Shown one piece after another: positions 9,225 through 17,600 of a DNA stretch of 64,000 nucleotides; positions within the stretch are counted from its first letter, which is position 1, and each line of letters starts with the position of its first letter. Location: assembly GCF_036017065.1 (NCBI RefSeq), contig NZ_JAYXHR010000001.1:1860001-1924000 (forward strand), read 5' to 3'. The position numbers were made by a program, and so were the translations under genes. This DNA is from Uliginosibacterium sp036017065. Its GTDB lineage: Bacteria > Pseudomonadota > Gammaproteobacteria > Burkholderiales > Rhodocyclaceae. Under the pieces are notes generated by a model that saw only the letters and a list, made by a program, of their open reading frames with translations, had not been told where the DNA came from and searched no databases.

Positions 9225-10526
9225 ATGAACCGTGACAAGCAGATTCAGCAGATCAAGGAAGATTGGGCAGAGAATCCGCGCTGGAAAGGAATCCGGCGCG
9301 GCTACACCGCGGAGGACGTGGTCAAGCTGCGCGGCTCGCTGCAGGTGGAGCACACCGTCGCCCGCCGCGGCGCGGAACGCCTGTGGAAGCAGCTCAATGA
9401 CGAGCCCTTCATCAATGCACTGGGCGCCCTCACCGGCAACCAGGCCATGCAACAGGTGAAGGCCGGCCTCAAGGCCATCTACCTGTCGGGCTGGCAGGTC
9501 GCCGGAGACGCCAACCTGGCTGGCGAGATGTACCCCGACCAGTCGCTCTACCCGATCAACTCCGTGCCGGCGGTGGTCCGGCGCATCAACAACACCTTTA
9601 CCCGCGCCGACCAGATCCAGTGGTCGGAAGGCAAGGGTCCGGGTGACGAGGGCTGGGTGGACTTCTTCGCGCCCATCGTCGCGGATGCCGAGGCGGGGTT
9701 CGGCGGCGTGCTGAACGCCTACGAGCTGATGAAGGCGATGATCGACGCGGGCGCCTCCGGCGTGCACTGGGAGGACCAGCTCGCCTCGGTGAAGAAATGC
9801 GGTCACATGGGCGGCAAGGTGCTGGTGCCCACCCGCGAGGCGGTCGGCAAGCTGATCGCCGCGCGCCTGGCCGCCGACGTCATGGGCGTGCCCACACTCG
9901 TGGTGGCGCGCACCGACGCGGAAGCTGCGGACCTGCTGACCGCGGACGTCGATGACAACGACAAGCCCTTCTGCACCGGTGAACGCACCATCGAAGGCTT
10001 CTACCGCACCAAGCCGGGCATCGGGCAGGCCATCTCGCGCGGCCTGGCCTACGCGCCCTGGGCGGACCTGGTGTGGTGCGAGACCGGCAAGCCGGACCTC
10101 GCCTACGCCAAGGCCTTCGCCGAAGCGATCCACAAGGAATTCCCGGACAAGATGCTGGCCTACAACTGCTCGCCGTCCTTCAACTGGAAGAAGAACCTGG
10201 ACGACGCCACCATCGCCAAGTTCCAGCGCGAACTGGGCGCGATGGGCTACCGGTTCCAGTTCATCACCCTGGCCGGCTTCCACAGCCTCAACTATTCGAT
10301 GTTCAACCTCGCCTACGGTTATGCCCGCCAGAACATGACCGCCTTCGTCGAGTTGCAGCAGGCGGAGTTCGCCGCGGCGGAACGCGGCTTCACGGCGGTG
10401 AAGCACCAGCGCGAGGTGGGCACCGGGTACTTCGACGTCGTCACCCAGGTGATCGAAGGCGGCCAGTCCTCCACGACGGCCTTGGCCGGCTCCACCGAGG
10501 ACGAGCAGTTCTTCGACAAGCACTGA
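9225..10526 (+). CDS. aceA: isocitrate lyase
   Basis: Cleaves isocitrate to succinate and glyoxylate, the first step of the glyoxylate bypass used for growth on acetate, fatty acids and other C2 compounds. The catalytic signature KKCGHMGGK is present with the active Cys at residue 192, along with SGWQVAGDAN near the N-terminus and the AYNCSPSFNWKK segment of the substrate site. The 433-residue length matches the enterobacterial-type tetrameric enzyme. A good GGGAGAG ribosome site precedes ATG 9225. It is alone in its transcript, with its own promoter, an upstream palindrome and a terminator; malate synthase is not in the window. Confidence 0.97.
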   Translation: MNRDKQIQQIKEDWAENPRWKGIRRGYTAEDVVKLRGSLQVEHTVARRGAERLWKQLNDEPFINALGALTGNQAMQQVKAGLKAIYLSGWQVAGDANLAGEMYPDQSLYPINSVPAVVRRINNTFTRADQIQWSEGKGPGDEGWVDFFAPIVADAEAGFGGVLNAYELMKAMIDAGASGVHWEDQLASVKKCGHMGGKVLVPTREAVGKLIAARLAADVMGVPTLVVARTDAEAADLLTADVDDNDKPFCTGERTIEGFYRTKPGIGQAISRGLAYAPWADLVWCETGKPDLAYAKAFAEAIHKEFPDKMLAYNCSPSFNWKKNLDDATIAKFQRELGAMGYRFQFITLAGFHSLNYSMFNLAYGYARQNMTAFVELQQAEFAAAERGFTAVKHQREVGTGYFDVVTQVIEGGQSSTTALAGSTEDEQFFDKH

Positions 10527-10539
10527 GCCGGCAACAAGG

Positions 10540-10565
10540 AAACGGCCCGCATGAGCGGGCCGTTT
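10540..10565 (+). terminator. Rho-independent terminator of aceA
   Basis: AAACGGCCCGC and GCGGGCCGTTT pair perfectly over eleven bases with an ATGA loop. The symmetry lets it serve both strands, so it may also end the convergent EamA gene transcript. Confidence 0.82.
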
Positions 10566-10586
10566 CGTGCAGGCGACGCAGGTGGA

Positions 10587-11462
10587 TCAGCGCCGCGACA
10601 GCCACACGCCGAATGCCGCCACCGCCATGCCCAGCCAGGCCAGCGCCTGCAGCGTCTCGCCGAACACCAGCCAGGCGATGACCGCCGTCGTGGGCGGCGT
10701 CAGGTAGAACAGGCGGGTCACATTCACGGCGGTGCCGCGGCGGATCAGCAGGTTCAGCAGCGAGATGGCGCCGAGCGACAGCATCAGCACCAGCCACGCC
10801 AGCGCGAAGACCAGTTCCGGTGCCCAGTCCACCTGCATGGTCTCGGTCGCGAACGCCAGGGGCAACGTCACCAGCAGGCTGGCGGCGAACTGGATGACGC
10901 CGCCACTGCGCAGATCGAAGCTCGGGCAGAAGCGCTTCTGGTAGAGCGTCCCCGCCGTGATGCCGACCAGCGCCAGCACGGCGGGCCACATCGCACTCGC
11001 CTGCCATACCGAAGGCAGGCCCGGCGTCCGGCTGTGCAGCACCACCAGGGCGACGCCGACGAAGCCGAGCGCGAGTCCTGCCCACTGCGCGCGCGTGACG
11101 CGCTCACCCAGCAGCATGCCGGCGAACAACGCGGTGAGGATGGGTTGAAGGCCGACGATCAAGGCGGTCAGCGCCGCACTCAGCCCCTGGCCGATGGCGA
11201 CGAACACGCCACCCAGGTACACCGCCTGCATCAGCACGCCGGCCACCGCGATGTGCATGACACTGCGCCAGTCGCGCGGCCAGGGCGCGCGGAACAGGCT
11301 CACCGCGGCAAGCAGCAACATCACGACGAACGCGTAGCGCAGGCTCAGGAAAGTAAGCGCCTCGACATGCGGAAGGCCGAGCTTCGCACCGATGAAACCG
11401 GTGCTCCACAGAAAGACGAAAAGGGGTGCCAGCGCGGGAGCCAGTGCGCGATCGAGCTGCAT
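10587..11462 (-). CDS. EamA/DMT family transporter
   Basis: Inner-membrane protein of 291 residues with about ten hydrophobic helices arranged as two EamA repeats. The first begins FVFLWSTGFIGAKLGLPHVEALTFLSLRYAF, the usual family opening; the second begins near AMWPAVLALVGITAGTLYQKRF. Members export amino acids, nucleosides or other small metabolites; nothing here fixes the substrate. It is convergent with aceA and stands alone. Confidence 0.85.
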   Translation of the reverse strand: MQLDRALAPALAPLFVFLWSTGFIGAKLGLPHVEALTFLSLRYAFVVMLLLAAVSLFRAPWPRDWRSVMHIAVAGVLMQAVYLGGVFVAIGQGLSAALTALIVGLQPILTALFAGMLLGERVTRAQWAGLALGFVGVALVVLHSRTPGLPSVWQASAMWPAVLALVGITAGTLYQKRFCPSFDLRSGGVIQFAASLLVTLPLAFATETMQVDWAPELVFALAWLVLMLSLGAISLLNLLIRRGTAVNVTRLFYLTPPTTAVIAWLVFGETLQALAWLGMAVAAFGVWLSRR

Positions 11463-11656
11463 CGGGGAATCGGAAGAATGAAAGGTGCCGGCGTAGCACG
11501 GACAGGAGAACGCCGGCGACGGCAGATCATATTGTGCCGCAGGCGCGAGACGGATTGATGCGCGTCATACGCGGTCACCGCGATCGTGGAAGCCCGCATG
11601 GCGGCTGGCGTCCGTGCTGGCTATAACGGGATCGTCCGTGCCGCATGGAGATCTCG

Positions 11657-12052
11657 ATGATCACCACTGATGTGATGAGCGACCGCGTGGAGTTGCGTGC
11701 CTTCGGCGCCTTCACGCTGGAAGACTGCCTGCAGTTCGAGGAACAGTCCGACTACCGCATCCGCTTCAACGGCCCCATCGATCTGCTGGTCGACCTGCGC
11801 AACATGACCGACTACAGCCTGGACGTCGTCGTGGAGGAGTTGCGCTACGCGCGCCGCCATGCCCACGACTTCCGGCGCATCGCGGTGCTGACCGACGACC
11901 AGTGGGTCACCTGGGGCATGATGCTGACCCAGGCCTTCGTCGACGCGGAAATCCGCATCTTCGACGAGGACGACGGCGCGAACGCCTGGCTACAGGAAGG
12001 CCGGCGAGGCAGCGGCCTGGATGCCGCCGCTATTGCGGACGATGTGCACTGA
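11657..12052 (+). CDS. SpoIIAA-like (STAS/CRAL-TRIO fold) protein
   Basis: A 131-residue soluble protein starting MITTDVMSDRVELRAFGAFTLEDCLQFEE, which resembles the SpoIIAA-like family (PF11964), a circularly related STAS/SEC14-type fold. Later pieces (DLLVDLRNMTDYSLDVVVEEL and RIAVLTDDQWVTW) fit this family. It is not a classical anti-sigma-factor antagonist, and no obvious phospho-Ser motif can be assigned. The start at 11657 is preferred because GGAG lies six bases upstream; an ATG at 11645 overlaps that site. It converges on a receiver-PAS-PP2C phosphatase gene, which makes a link to partner-switching tempting but unproven. Confidence 0.75.
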   Translation: MITTDVMSDRVELRAFGAFTLEDCLQFEEQSDYRIRFNGPIDLLVDLRNMTDYSLDVVVEELRYARRHAHDFRRIAVLTDDQWVTWGMMLTQAFVDAEIRIFDEDDGANAWLQEGRRGSGLDAAAIADDVH

Positions 12053-12074
12053 CGCCTCAGATCTTTGAGTCCGG

Positions 12075-12225
12075 ACCCGCGGCCCGTGCCTCAGGACGAC
12101 GGGCCTGCGGGACCCGGGCGGAACCGCACTCGAACGCTCACGCGGATCTCGGGTGAAATCCCGGGCGGAATCCCGGGTGAAATCTCACGCGCGGAATTTC
12201 ACGCGCGGAATCTCACGCGAATAGT
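12075..12225. repeat. short imperfect tandem repeats and stem-loop between convergent genes
   Basis: From about 12149 to 12225 there are five imperfect 12-14 base units of the form GAAATCCCGGGCG, GAATCCCGGGTG, AAATCTCACGCGCG, GAATTTCACGCGCG and GAATCTCACGCGA. Within them GTGAAAT (12177-12183) and ATTTCAC (12196-12202) are inverted. Before this, CCGCGGCCCGT can pair with ACGGGCCTGCGG. There is no T tract, so it is not a standard terminator. Confidence 0.6.
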
Positions 12226-13763
12226 CAGGCCGGAAGGTCCAGCAGCAGGATCGACACGTCATCGTGCGCACCCTCACCGCGCAAGTGTGCTTCGAGGCCG
12301 TCGTTGATGGCCGCGATGCGCGCATCCGGCGCGGTACCACGCAGGGCCATCGCCAGGCCGTCGTAGCCGTAGGCCTCTCCGTCGCCACGGTCGGCCTCCA
12401 GCACGCCGTCGGAGAACAGCAGCAACTGGCCCGGTGCGCTCCACGCGAAGGTCTCGCAGACGCACTCGTCCGTCGTCATCTCCGCGATGCCCATGGGCAA
12501 TTGCGATGAACCGAAGCGCCGCCGGAAAGCACCGGCCTCGTCCAGCAGGACCACGTCCGGCACGCCGCCCACCCACACCTGCGCCTCGCGCGCAGCCAGG
12601 TCGAGGCATACCAGCGCGGCCGACATGAAGCGGCCGCTCGGCAGCAATGAACACAGGGAGTTGTTGATGTCGCCCACCATGCGTGCCAGCGGCATGTCCT
12701 GCGCCACCGCCTGGTAGAAGTAGGTCACCGTCGACAGGCCGCTCATCGCCGCGGCAAGGCCGTGTCCCGTCGCATCCGCCAGCAGCGCGTACAACCGCCC
12801 GGCGGGGGATCGCGCCGCCAGCACGATGTCGCCGGAGAAACGCGCGGTCGGCTGCACCCAGTGGTGCACGCCGGGGCCGGCGAGTCCATCGCGGCGCACG
12901 TGGCGCTCCATGATTTCCTTGGCCAGCTCGGCCTCGTCCTCCGCCTCGTCGTGATACTGCTGCAGGCGTGACGCGTTGTCACCGAGCTGCTGCTCCACCC
13001 GCTTGCGCTCTGAAATGTCGCGCACCACGCCGATGAACAAGGGCCGGTCGGTGACGGGCAGTTCGGTGACGCACAGTTCCATCGGGAAGGACTGGCCGCC
13101 GCCGCGCAAGCCGCTCACTTCGGCCAGGCGGCCGATGAAACTGTCCGCACCGGCGTCGAGGTGGCGACGCATGGCCTGCGCAAACGGCAGCCGGTGCGGC
13201 TCGTCGAGCAAGGCCGCGAAATGCTTGCCGGTCATCGCCTCCACCGGCTCGCCAAAGAGCGCCACGGCTGCGCTGTTGCAGTTGACGATGGTGCACATCG
13301 CATCGAAGGTGATGATGCCGTCCATCACCGCGTCGGACACGGCGCTGATGCGCTGCATGGCCTCCTCACGGCTACGCTGCAGCTCCAGCGTACGCACCAG
13401 GTTGCGCATCCGCGCGGAGAACACCTGGTATGACAGAGGCTTGGTCAGGTAGTCGTCGGCACCGGCCTCCAGGCCGCGCACGATGTCGTACTCCGCGTCG
13501 AGCGCTGATACGATCAGGATGGGCACCCACTGCGCCGTCGGCAGCGACCGGATGCGGCGCGTCGCTTCGCAGCCGTCCATGTTGGGCATCATCACGTCCA
13601 TCAGCACGATGTCCGGCCGCTCGGCCTCGAACACCTCGACCGCCTGGGCGCCATCCTCGGCCTGGATGGTGTCGAAACCCAACCTGCCAAGGTACGCGCG
13701 CAGCAGCGTGCGGTTGGCCTGGGTATCGTCGGCAACGAGAACCTTGAAGGAACGCTGGGCCAT
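12225..13763 (-). CDS. response regulator with PAS and PP2C (SpoIIE-type) phosphatase domains
   Basis: Three-domain signalling protein of 512 residues. The receiver domain has the acidic pair at D12/D13, phospho-acceptor D56 and K108. A PAS domain follows at about residues 135-255, ending in VRDISERKRVEQQL and then a short coiled coil. The C-terminal SpoIIE-like phosphatase (about 300-510) shows the metal-binding residues in SGD (D312), LADATGHG (D330), SDG (D452) and HDD (D501, D502). Such proteins dephosphorylate Ser/Thr on STAS-domain anti-sigma antagonists. ATG 13763 is preferred over an upstream frame extension. It is the last gene of an operon after a receiver-ATPase and a multi-PAS kinase. 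Confidence 0.9.
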   Translation of the reverse strand: MAQRSFKVLVADDTQANRTLLRAYLGRLGFDTIQAEDGAQAVEVFEAERPDIVLMDVMMPNMDGCEATRRIRSLPTAQWVPILIVSALDAEYDIVRGLEAGADDYLTKPLSYQVFSARMRNLVRTLELQRSREEAMQRISAVSDAVMDGIITFDAMCTIVNCNSAAVALFGEPVEAMTGKHFAALLDEPHRLPFAQAMRRHLDAGADSFIGRLAEVSGLRGGGQSFPMELCVTELPVTDRPLFIGVVRDISERKRVEQQLGDNASRLQQYHDEAEDEAELAKEIMERHVRRDGLAGPGVHHWVQPTARFSGDIVLAARSPAGRLYALLADATGHGLAAAMSGLSTVTYFYQAVAQDMPLARMVGDINNSLCSLLPSGRFMSAALVCLDLAAREAQVWVGGVPDVVLLDEAGAFRRRFGSSQLPMGIAEMTTDECVCETFAWSAPGQLLLFSDGVLEADRGDGEAYGYDGLAMALRGTAPDARIAAINDGLEAHLRGEGAHDDVSILLLDLPA

Positions 13764-13776
13764 CGCGCCTGACTCC

Positions 13777-14697
13777 TCAGGCCTGTCCACGCAGGCTGTC
13801 GGCCGCATCCGCCGCGCCGATATGCAACTCCACCCGGTTGCCACAGCCCAGGTAGTGCATCTGGCGGAAGGACATGCGTCGGGACAGCGCGATGCCGCGG
13901 CCGTTGGGCGCGAAGGCGCGGTCCGGCGACAGCTCCAGGAACGGCTCCCAGTCGAAGCCGGTGCCTTCGTCGCTGATCAGCACCCGCCAGCCCGTCGCCT
14001 CGCGCTGGATTTCCAGGCGCACGCGCTTGTGGCGGTTTTCGGGCAAAGCGAGGCGGCGCTCGATCTCGGCGTTCCAGCGTTCTTCATTCTTGAGCGCTGA
14101 TTTTTCCGCGAAGTCGATGCCGAGGTTGCCGTGCTCCACGCCGTTGACCAGCAACTCCGCGAGGCCCATCGCTACCTCCTCGGGACGGTCGGACATCAAC
14201 GCCACGAGGCCGGCCAGGGCCTCCGCCTCGGTCAGCGTCTGGATGGAGAAGCTCGCCGCGTCCACCAGGCTCAGCGCCGTGGTGTGCGAAGCAATGCGCT
14301 CGGTGAGCGCCACCCAGCGCGCGCGGTCGCCCAGCGCCGCGCGCACGATGGCGGTCAGCGTCTCCGGCTCGAAGGGCTTGATGAGGTAGTAGTAGGCGCC
14401 GGCTTCCAGGCCTTCGCTGATCTGCTCGGCACTGGCCGCCGCCGTCTGCATCACCACCGGCAGGTGGCGCAGGCGCTCGTCGTCCTTGATCCGCCGCAGC
14501 AAGGCCATGCCGTCGAGCACCGGCATCATGCGGTCGAGCAGCACAAGGTCATAACCGTAGGGGTCGCCATCGAGGCGCGCCCAGGCTTCTTCGCCACCGC
14601 CCGTGAGCGTCAGCGAATGCCCGCTGTCCGCCAGGTATTCGGCGATGATTTCCAGGTTCAGCGGTTCGTCGTCTACGACCAGCACCGATGCGCTCAT
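13777..14697 (-). CDS. response regulator with C-terminal RsbW-like ATPase domain
   Basis: 306 residues. The N-terminal receiver has DD at 9-10, phospho-acceptor D55 and K107. The C-terminal part is a GHKL ATPase without a dimerisation/His box: N box ELLVNGVEHGN (181-191), G1 DEGTGFD (243-249) and G2 GRGIAL (267-272). This architecture resembles anti-sigma-factor serine kinases rather than sensor kinases. Its start overlaps the stop of the upstream kinase (ATGA), and the phosphatase gene follows 13 bases later, so kinase-like and phosphatase-like halves of a partner switch are co-expressed. The target STAS protein is not identified. Confidence 0.85.
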   Translation of the reverse strand: MSASVLVVDDEPLNLEIIAEYLADSGHSLTLTGGGEEAWARLDGDPYGYDLVLLDRMMPVLDGMALLRRIKDDERLRHLPVVMQTAAASAEQISEGLEAGAYYYLIKPFEPETLTAIVRAALGDRARWVALTERIASHTTALSLVDAASFSIQTLTEAEALAGLVALMSDRPEEVAMGLAELLVNGVEHGNLGIDFAEKSALKNEERWNAEIERRLALPENRHKRVRLEIQREATGWRVLISDEGTGFDWEPFLELSPDRAFAPNGRGIALSRRMSFRQMHYLGCGNRVELHIGAADAADSLRGQA

Positions 14698-17600
14698 CCA
14701 CGTTCCCCAGTGTGGGCCGCATGCGTCTGCTGCGCTTCGGCCGGAATGCGTACCACGAACTCGGCACCGCCCCCGACACGGTTGCGCGCAAAGATGTGGC
14801 CACGATGCGCGAGGACGATCTCACGGCAGATCGCCAGACCCAGCCCGGTACCGCCGGAGCCGTCGCGAGTCGCGCTGCTTTGCACGAACTTCTCGAAGAT
14901 GGATGCCAGCTCGGCTTCGGGCACGCCGGGTCCGCGGTCGGATACGCGAAGCTCCACGGCAGGCACGTCGCCGGAATCTCCCGCCCTGCGTCCCGCCGGC
15001 AGCACGGAGGCCACGAGCGCGACATGAATGCGACCGCCATCGGGCGAGAACTTGATGGCGTTGGAAAACAGGTTCCGCAACACCTGGCCCATGCGCGCGG
15101 CGTCGGCATGCGCAGGCGGATAGTCCTGCGCTTCCACTTCCACCGCCAGCTGCTTGGCCGCCAGCCAGGCTTCGTACTCGTGCAGCACCTCGTCGACGAC
15201 GCGACGCAGGTCCAGCGCACGCAATTCTACAGGCATGTGCCCGGCCTCCAGCTTGGAAAGGTCGAGCACGTTGTTGAGCAGGTCCATCAGGCGTTCGCCA
15301 CTGCTGCGGATGCGCGAGAAATAGTCGCGCAGCTTGTCGATGCCGCCTTCCGTAGTGCCGCCTCCGCTGGTGCCACCCTCGCCATGGGCGGCATGCGCGA
15401 TCGCCTCGCCCCGGTTTTCCCCGAGCCGCGCGAAGCTGAGGATCGCATGCATCGGCGTGCGCAACTCGTGCGACATGTTGGCAAGGAACACGGACTTCGC
15501 TTCACTCGCGCGTTCCGCCGCATCCTTCGCATGCAGCAGCCCGGCCGTCTGGTCGGCCACCAGTTCCTGCAGGCGGTCGCGATGCCCGGTCAACGCCTCT
15601 TCGGCGGCGAGGCGGCGATGCTCCGCCCGGTGGGCGACGATCATCGTGGCGTAGCCGGCGAGCAACGGCTCCAGGCTTGCCGCGACGCTCTCGTCGTATC
15701 CACCGCTGCGGTTGGCTAGGCCGGCCATGCCCACCAGCTGGTCACCGTGCAGAATGGGAATGCCGAGGAACGAGCGCAGCGGCGGGTGGCCGCGCGGGGT
15801 GCCGCCGCGACGCGGGTCATGCGGCGGATCGTTGGCGATCACCAGCGCGCGACTGGTCATCACCTTGCCCAGCAGGGTGTCGGCGCGACGGAACTCCAGT
15901 CCATCCTCGACATTGAGCGCGTACAGGCGCCGCGTCTCCTCGCTCCAGGCGATGTTGCTGATGGCATGCGTCTTGAGCCAGGGCTGGTCGCCGTCGTAAT
16001 GCACCTCGCCGATGAAGCCATATTCGCTGCCGGTGAAGTCGAGCAGCGAATCAAGAAGCCCCTCGAAGGCGGCGCGGGTCTGCGGCGTGCGCATGTACTG
16101 CGCCAGGAGCCGGCTGATGGCGGCCAGCTGGTCACGGTTGCGGCGCAGCTCGTCGTGCACGGCGCGGGTTTCGTCGATGTCGGCATGGGTGCCGATGAAC
16201 CGCGATGCACGGCCGGCGGAATCCAGTTCGACGATCTTGCCGCGGGCGAGAAACCACTTGTAGTGCCCGTCGCGGCAGCGCAGCCGGTGCTCGCTGACGA
16301 ACACCGGCGAGTGGCCCCGCAGATGCGCCTGCAACGCGGCCTCGACATGGGTCTGGTCGTCGCTGTGGATGCGGCTCAGCCACGCGTCGATGTGCGGCGC
16401 GATGATTTCGCTTCCGCTTCCGCTTTCGCTTTCGTTCTCGCTTTCGTTTCCGTCCCCTGCCCCGGCGACTTCCGCATGGCCCAGCAGGCTGCGCCAGCGC
16501 GGCGCGTAGTCGCAACGGTTGTCGCGCGGATCCCAGTCCCACACGCCGTCGCCGGCCCCCTCCAGCGCGAAGGCCCAGCGCGCCTCGCTGCGCCGGAGCG
16601 CCTCTTCAGTCTGCTCGCGCGCGGTCAGGTCCTGGACCAGTGCCCAGTTGCGGATCTGCCCGTCCTCCTCCAGCAGGCGCACGCCGCTGACCAGCACCGC
16701 CACCTCGCGACCGTCCTTGCGCAGATAGTGCTTCTCGAACGGGCCGCAGAGTCCTTCGGCCAGCATCTGCCGGTACATCGCGTCGTCGACGTCGCGATAG
16801 CGCGTCGGCGTGATGTCACGGAAGCTGCGTGCCTGCAGCTCCTGCTGCGTATAGCCGACCAGCGCGCACAGGGCCGGGTTGGCCATCACGAAGTGGGCGT
16901 TCGGGCCCAGCAGGGCAATGCCCAGTGGTGACTGGTCGACGAGTGCCGCGTAGCGCGTGAGGGTGCCGCGCAGATCACGCTCGACATCACGCAGCGAGGT
17001 GATGTCGGTATTGATGCCGATCAGCACCGCGGCGCCGTCCGGGTTACGGCACAGCGTCTTGCGCACGACGATGATGCGGGTGCGTCCGGCGCCGTCGACC
17101 AGCGGATATTCCTCCTCCCAGTTGTCCAGGCGGCCACTCGCAAAGATGTCGCGCTCGGCCGCCTCGACCTCCCGCGCCAGTTCCGCCGGCAGGAAGTCAC
17201 CGGCCCGCTTGCCGATCACCTCCTCCGGCAGCCGCCCCAGCAACTGGCCATGCGCCCGGTTGGTCATCACGTAGCGATGGTTCTCGTCCTTGACGAACAG
17301 CGGGTGCGGCAGCGCGTCGAACACCGTCTGCAGGAAGGCCCGCATGCCTGTCTCGCGCTCCTCGCGACGGCGCAGCTCGGTGAGGTTCTCGTAGCAGCTC
17401 ACCACCACCATCTGCTCGGTGGCGTCGCGGCAGGGCGTCTTGCTGGCACGGACGAAGGCGGGTTCGTCATGGCTGCGCTCGATCCAGTCGGTCAGCACCT
17501 GGCGCTCGCCGGTGGCCAGCGCGGCGGCATCCATGGCCTCCAGGCGACGTGCCGACTCCGGCGAGACCAGATCCCACACGCGGCGGCCGATCAGGCTGGT

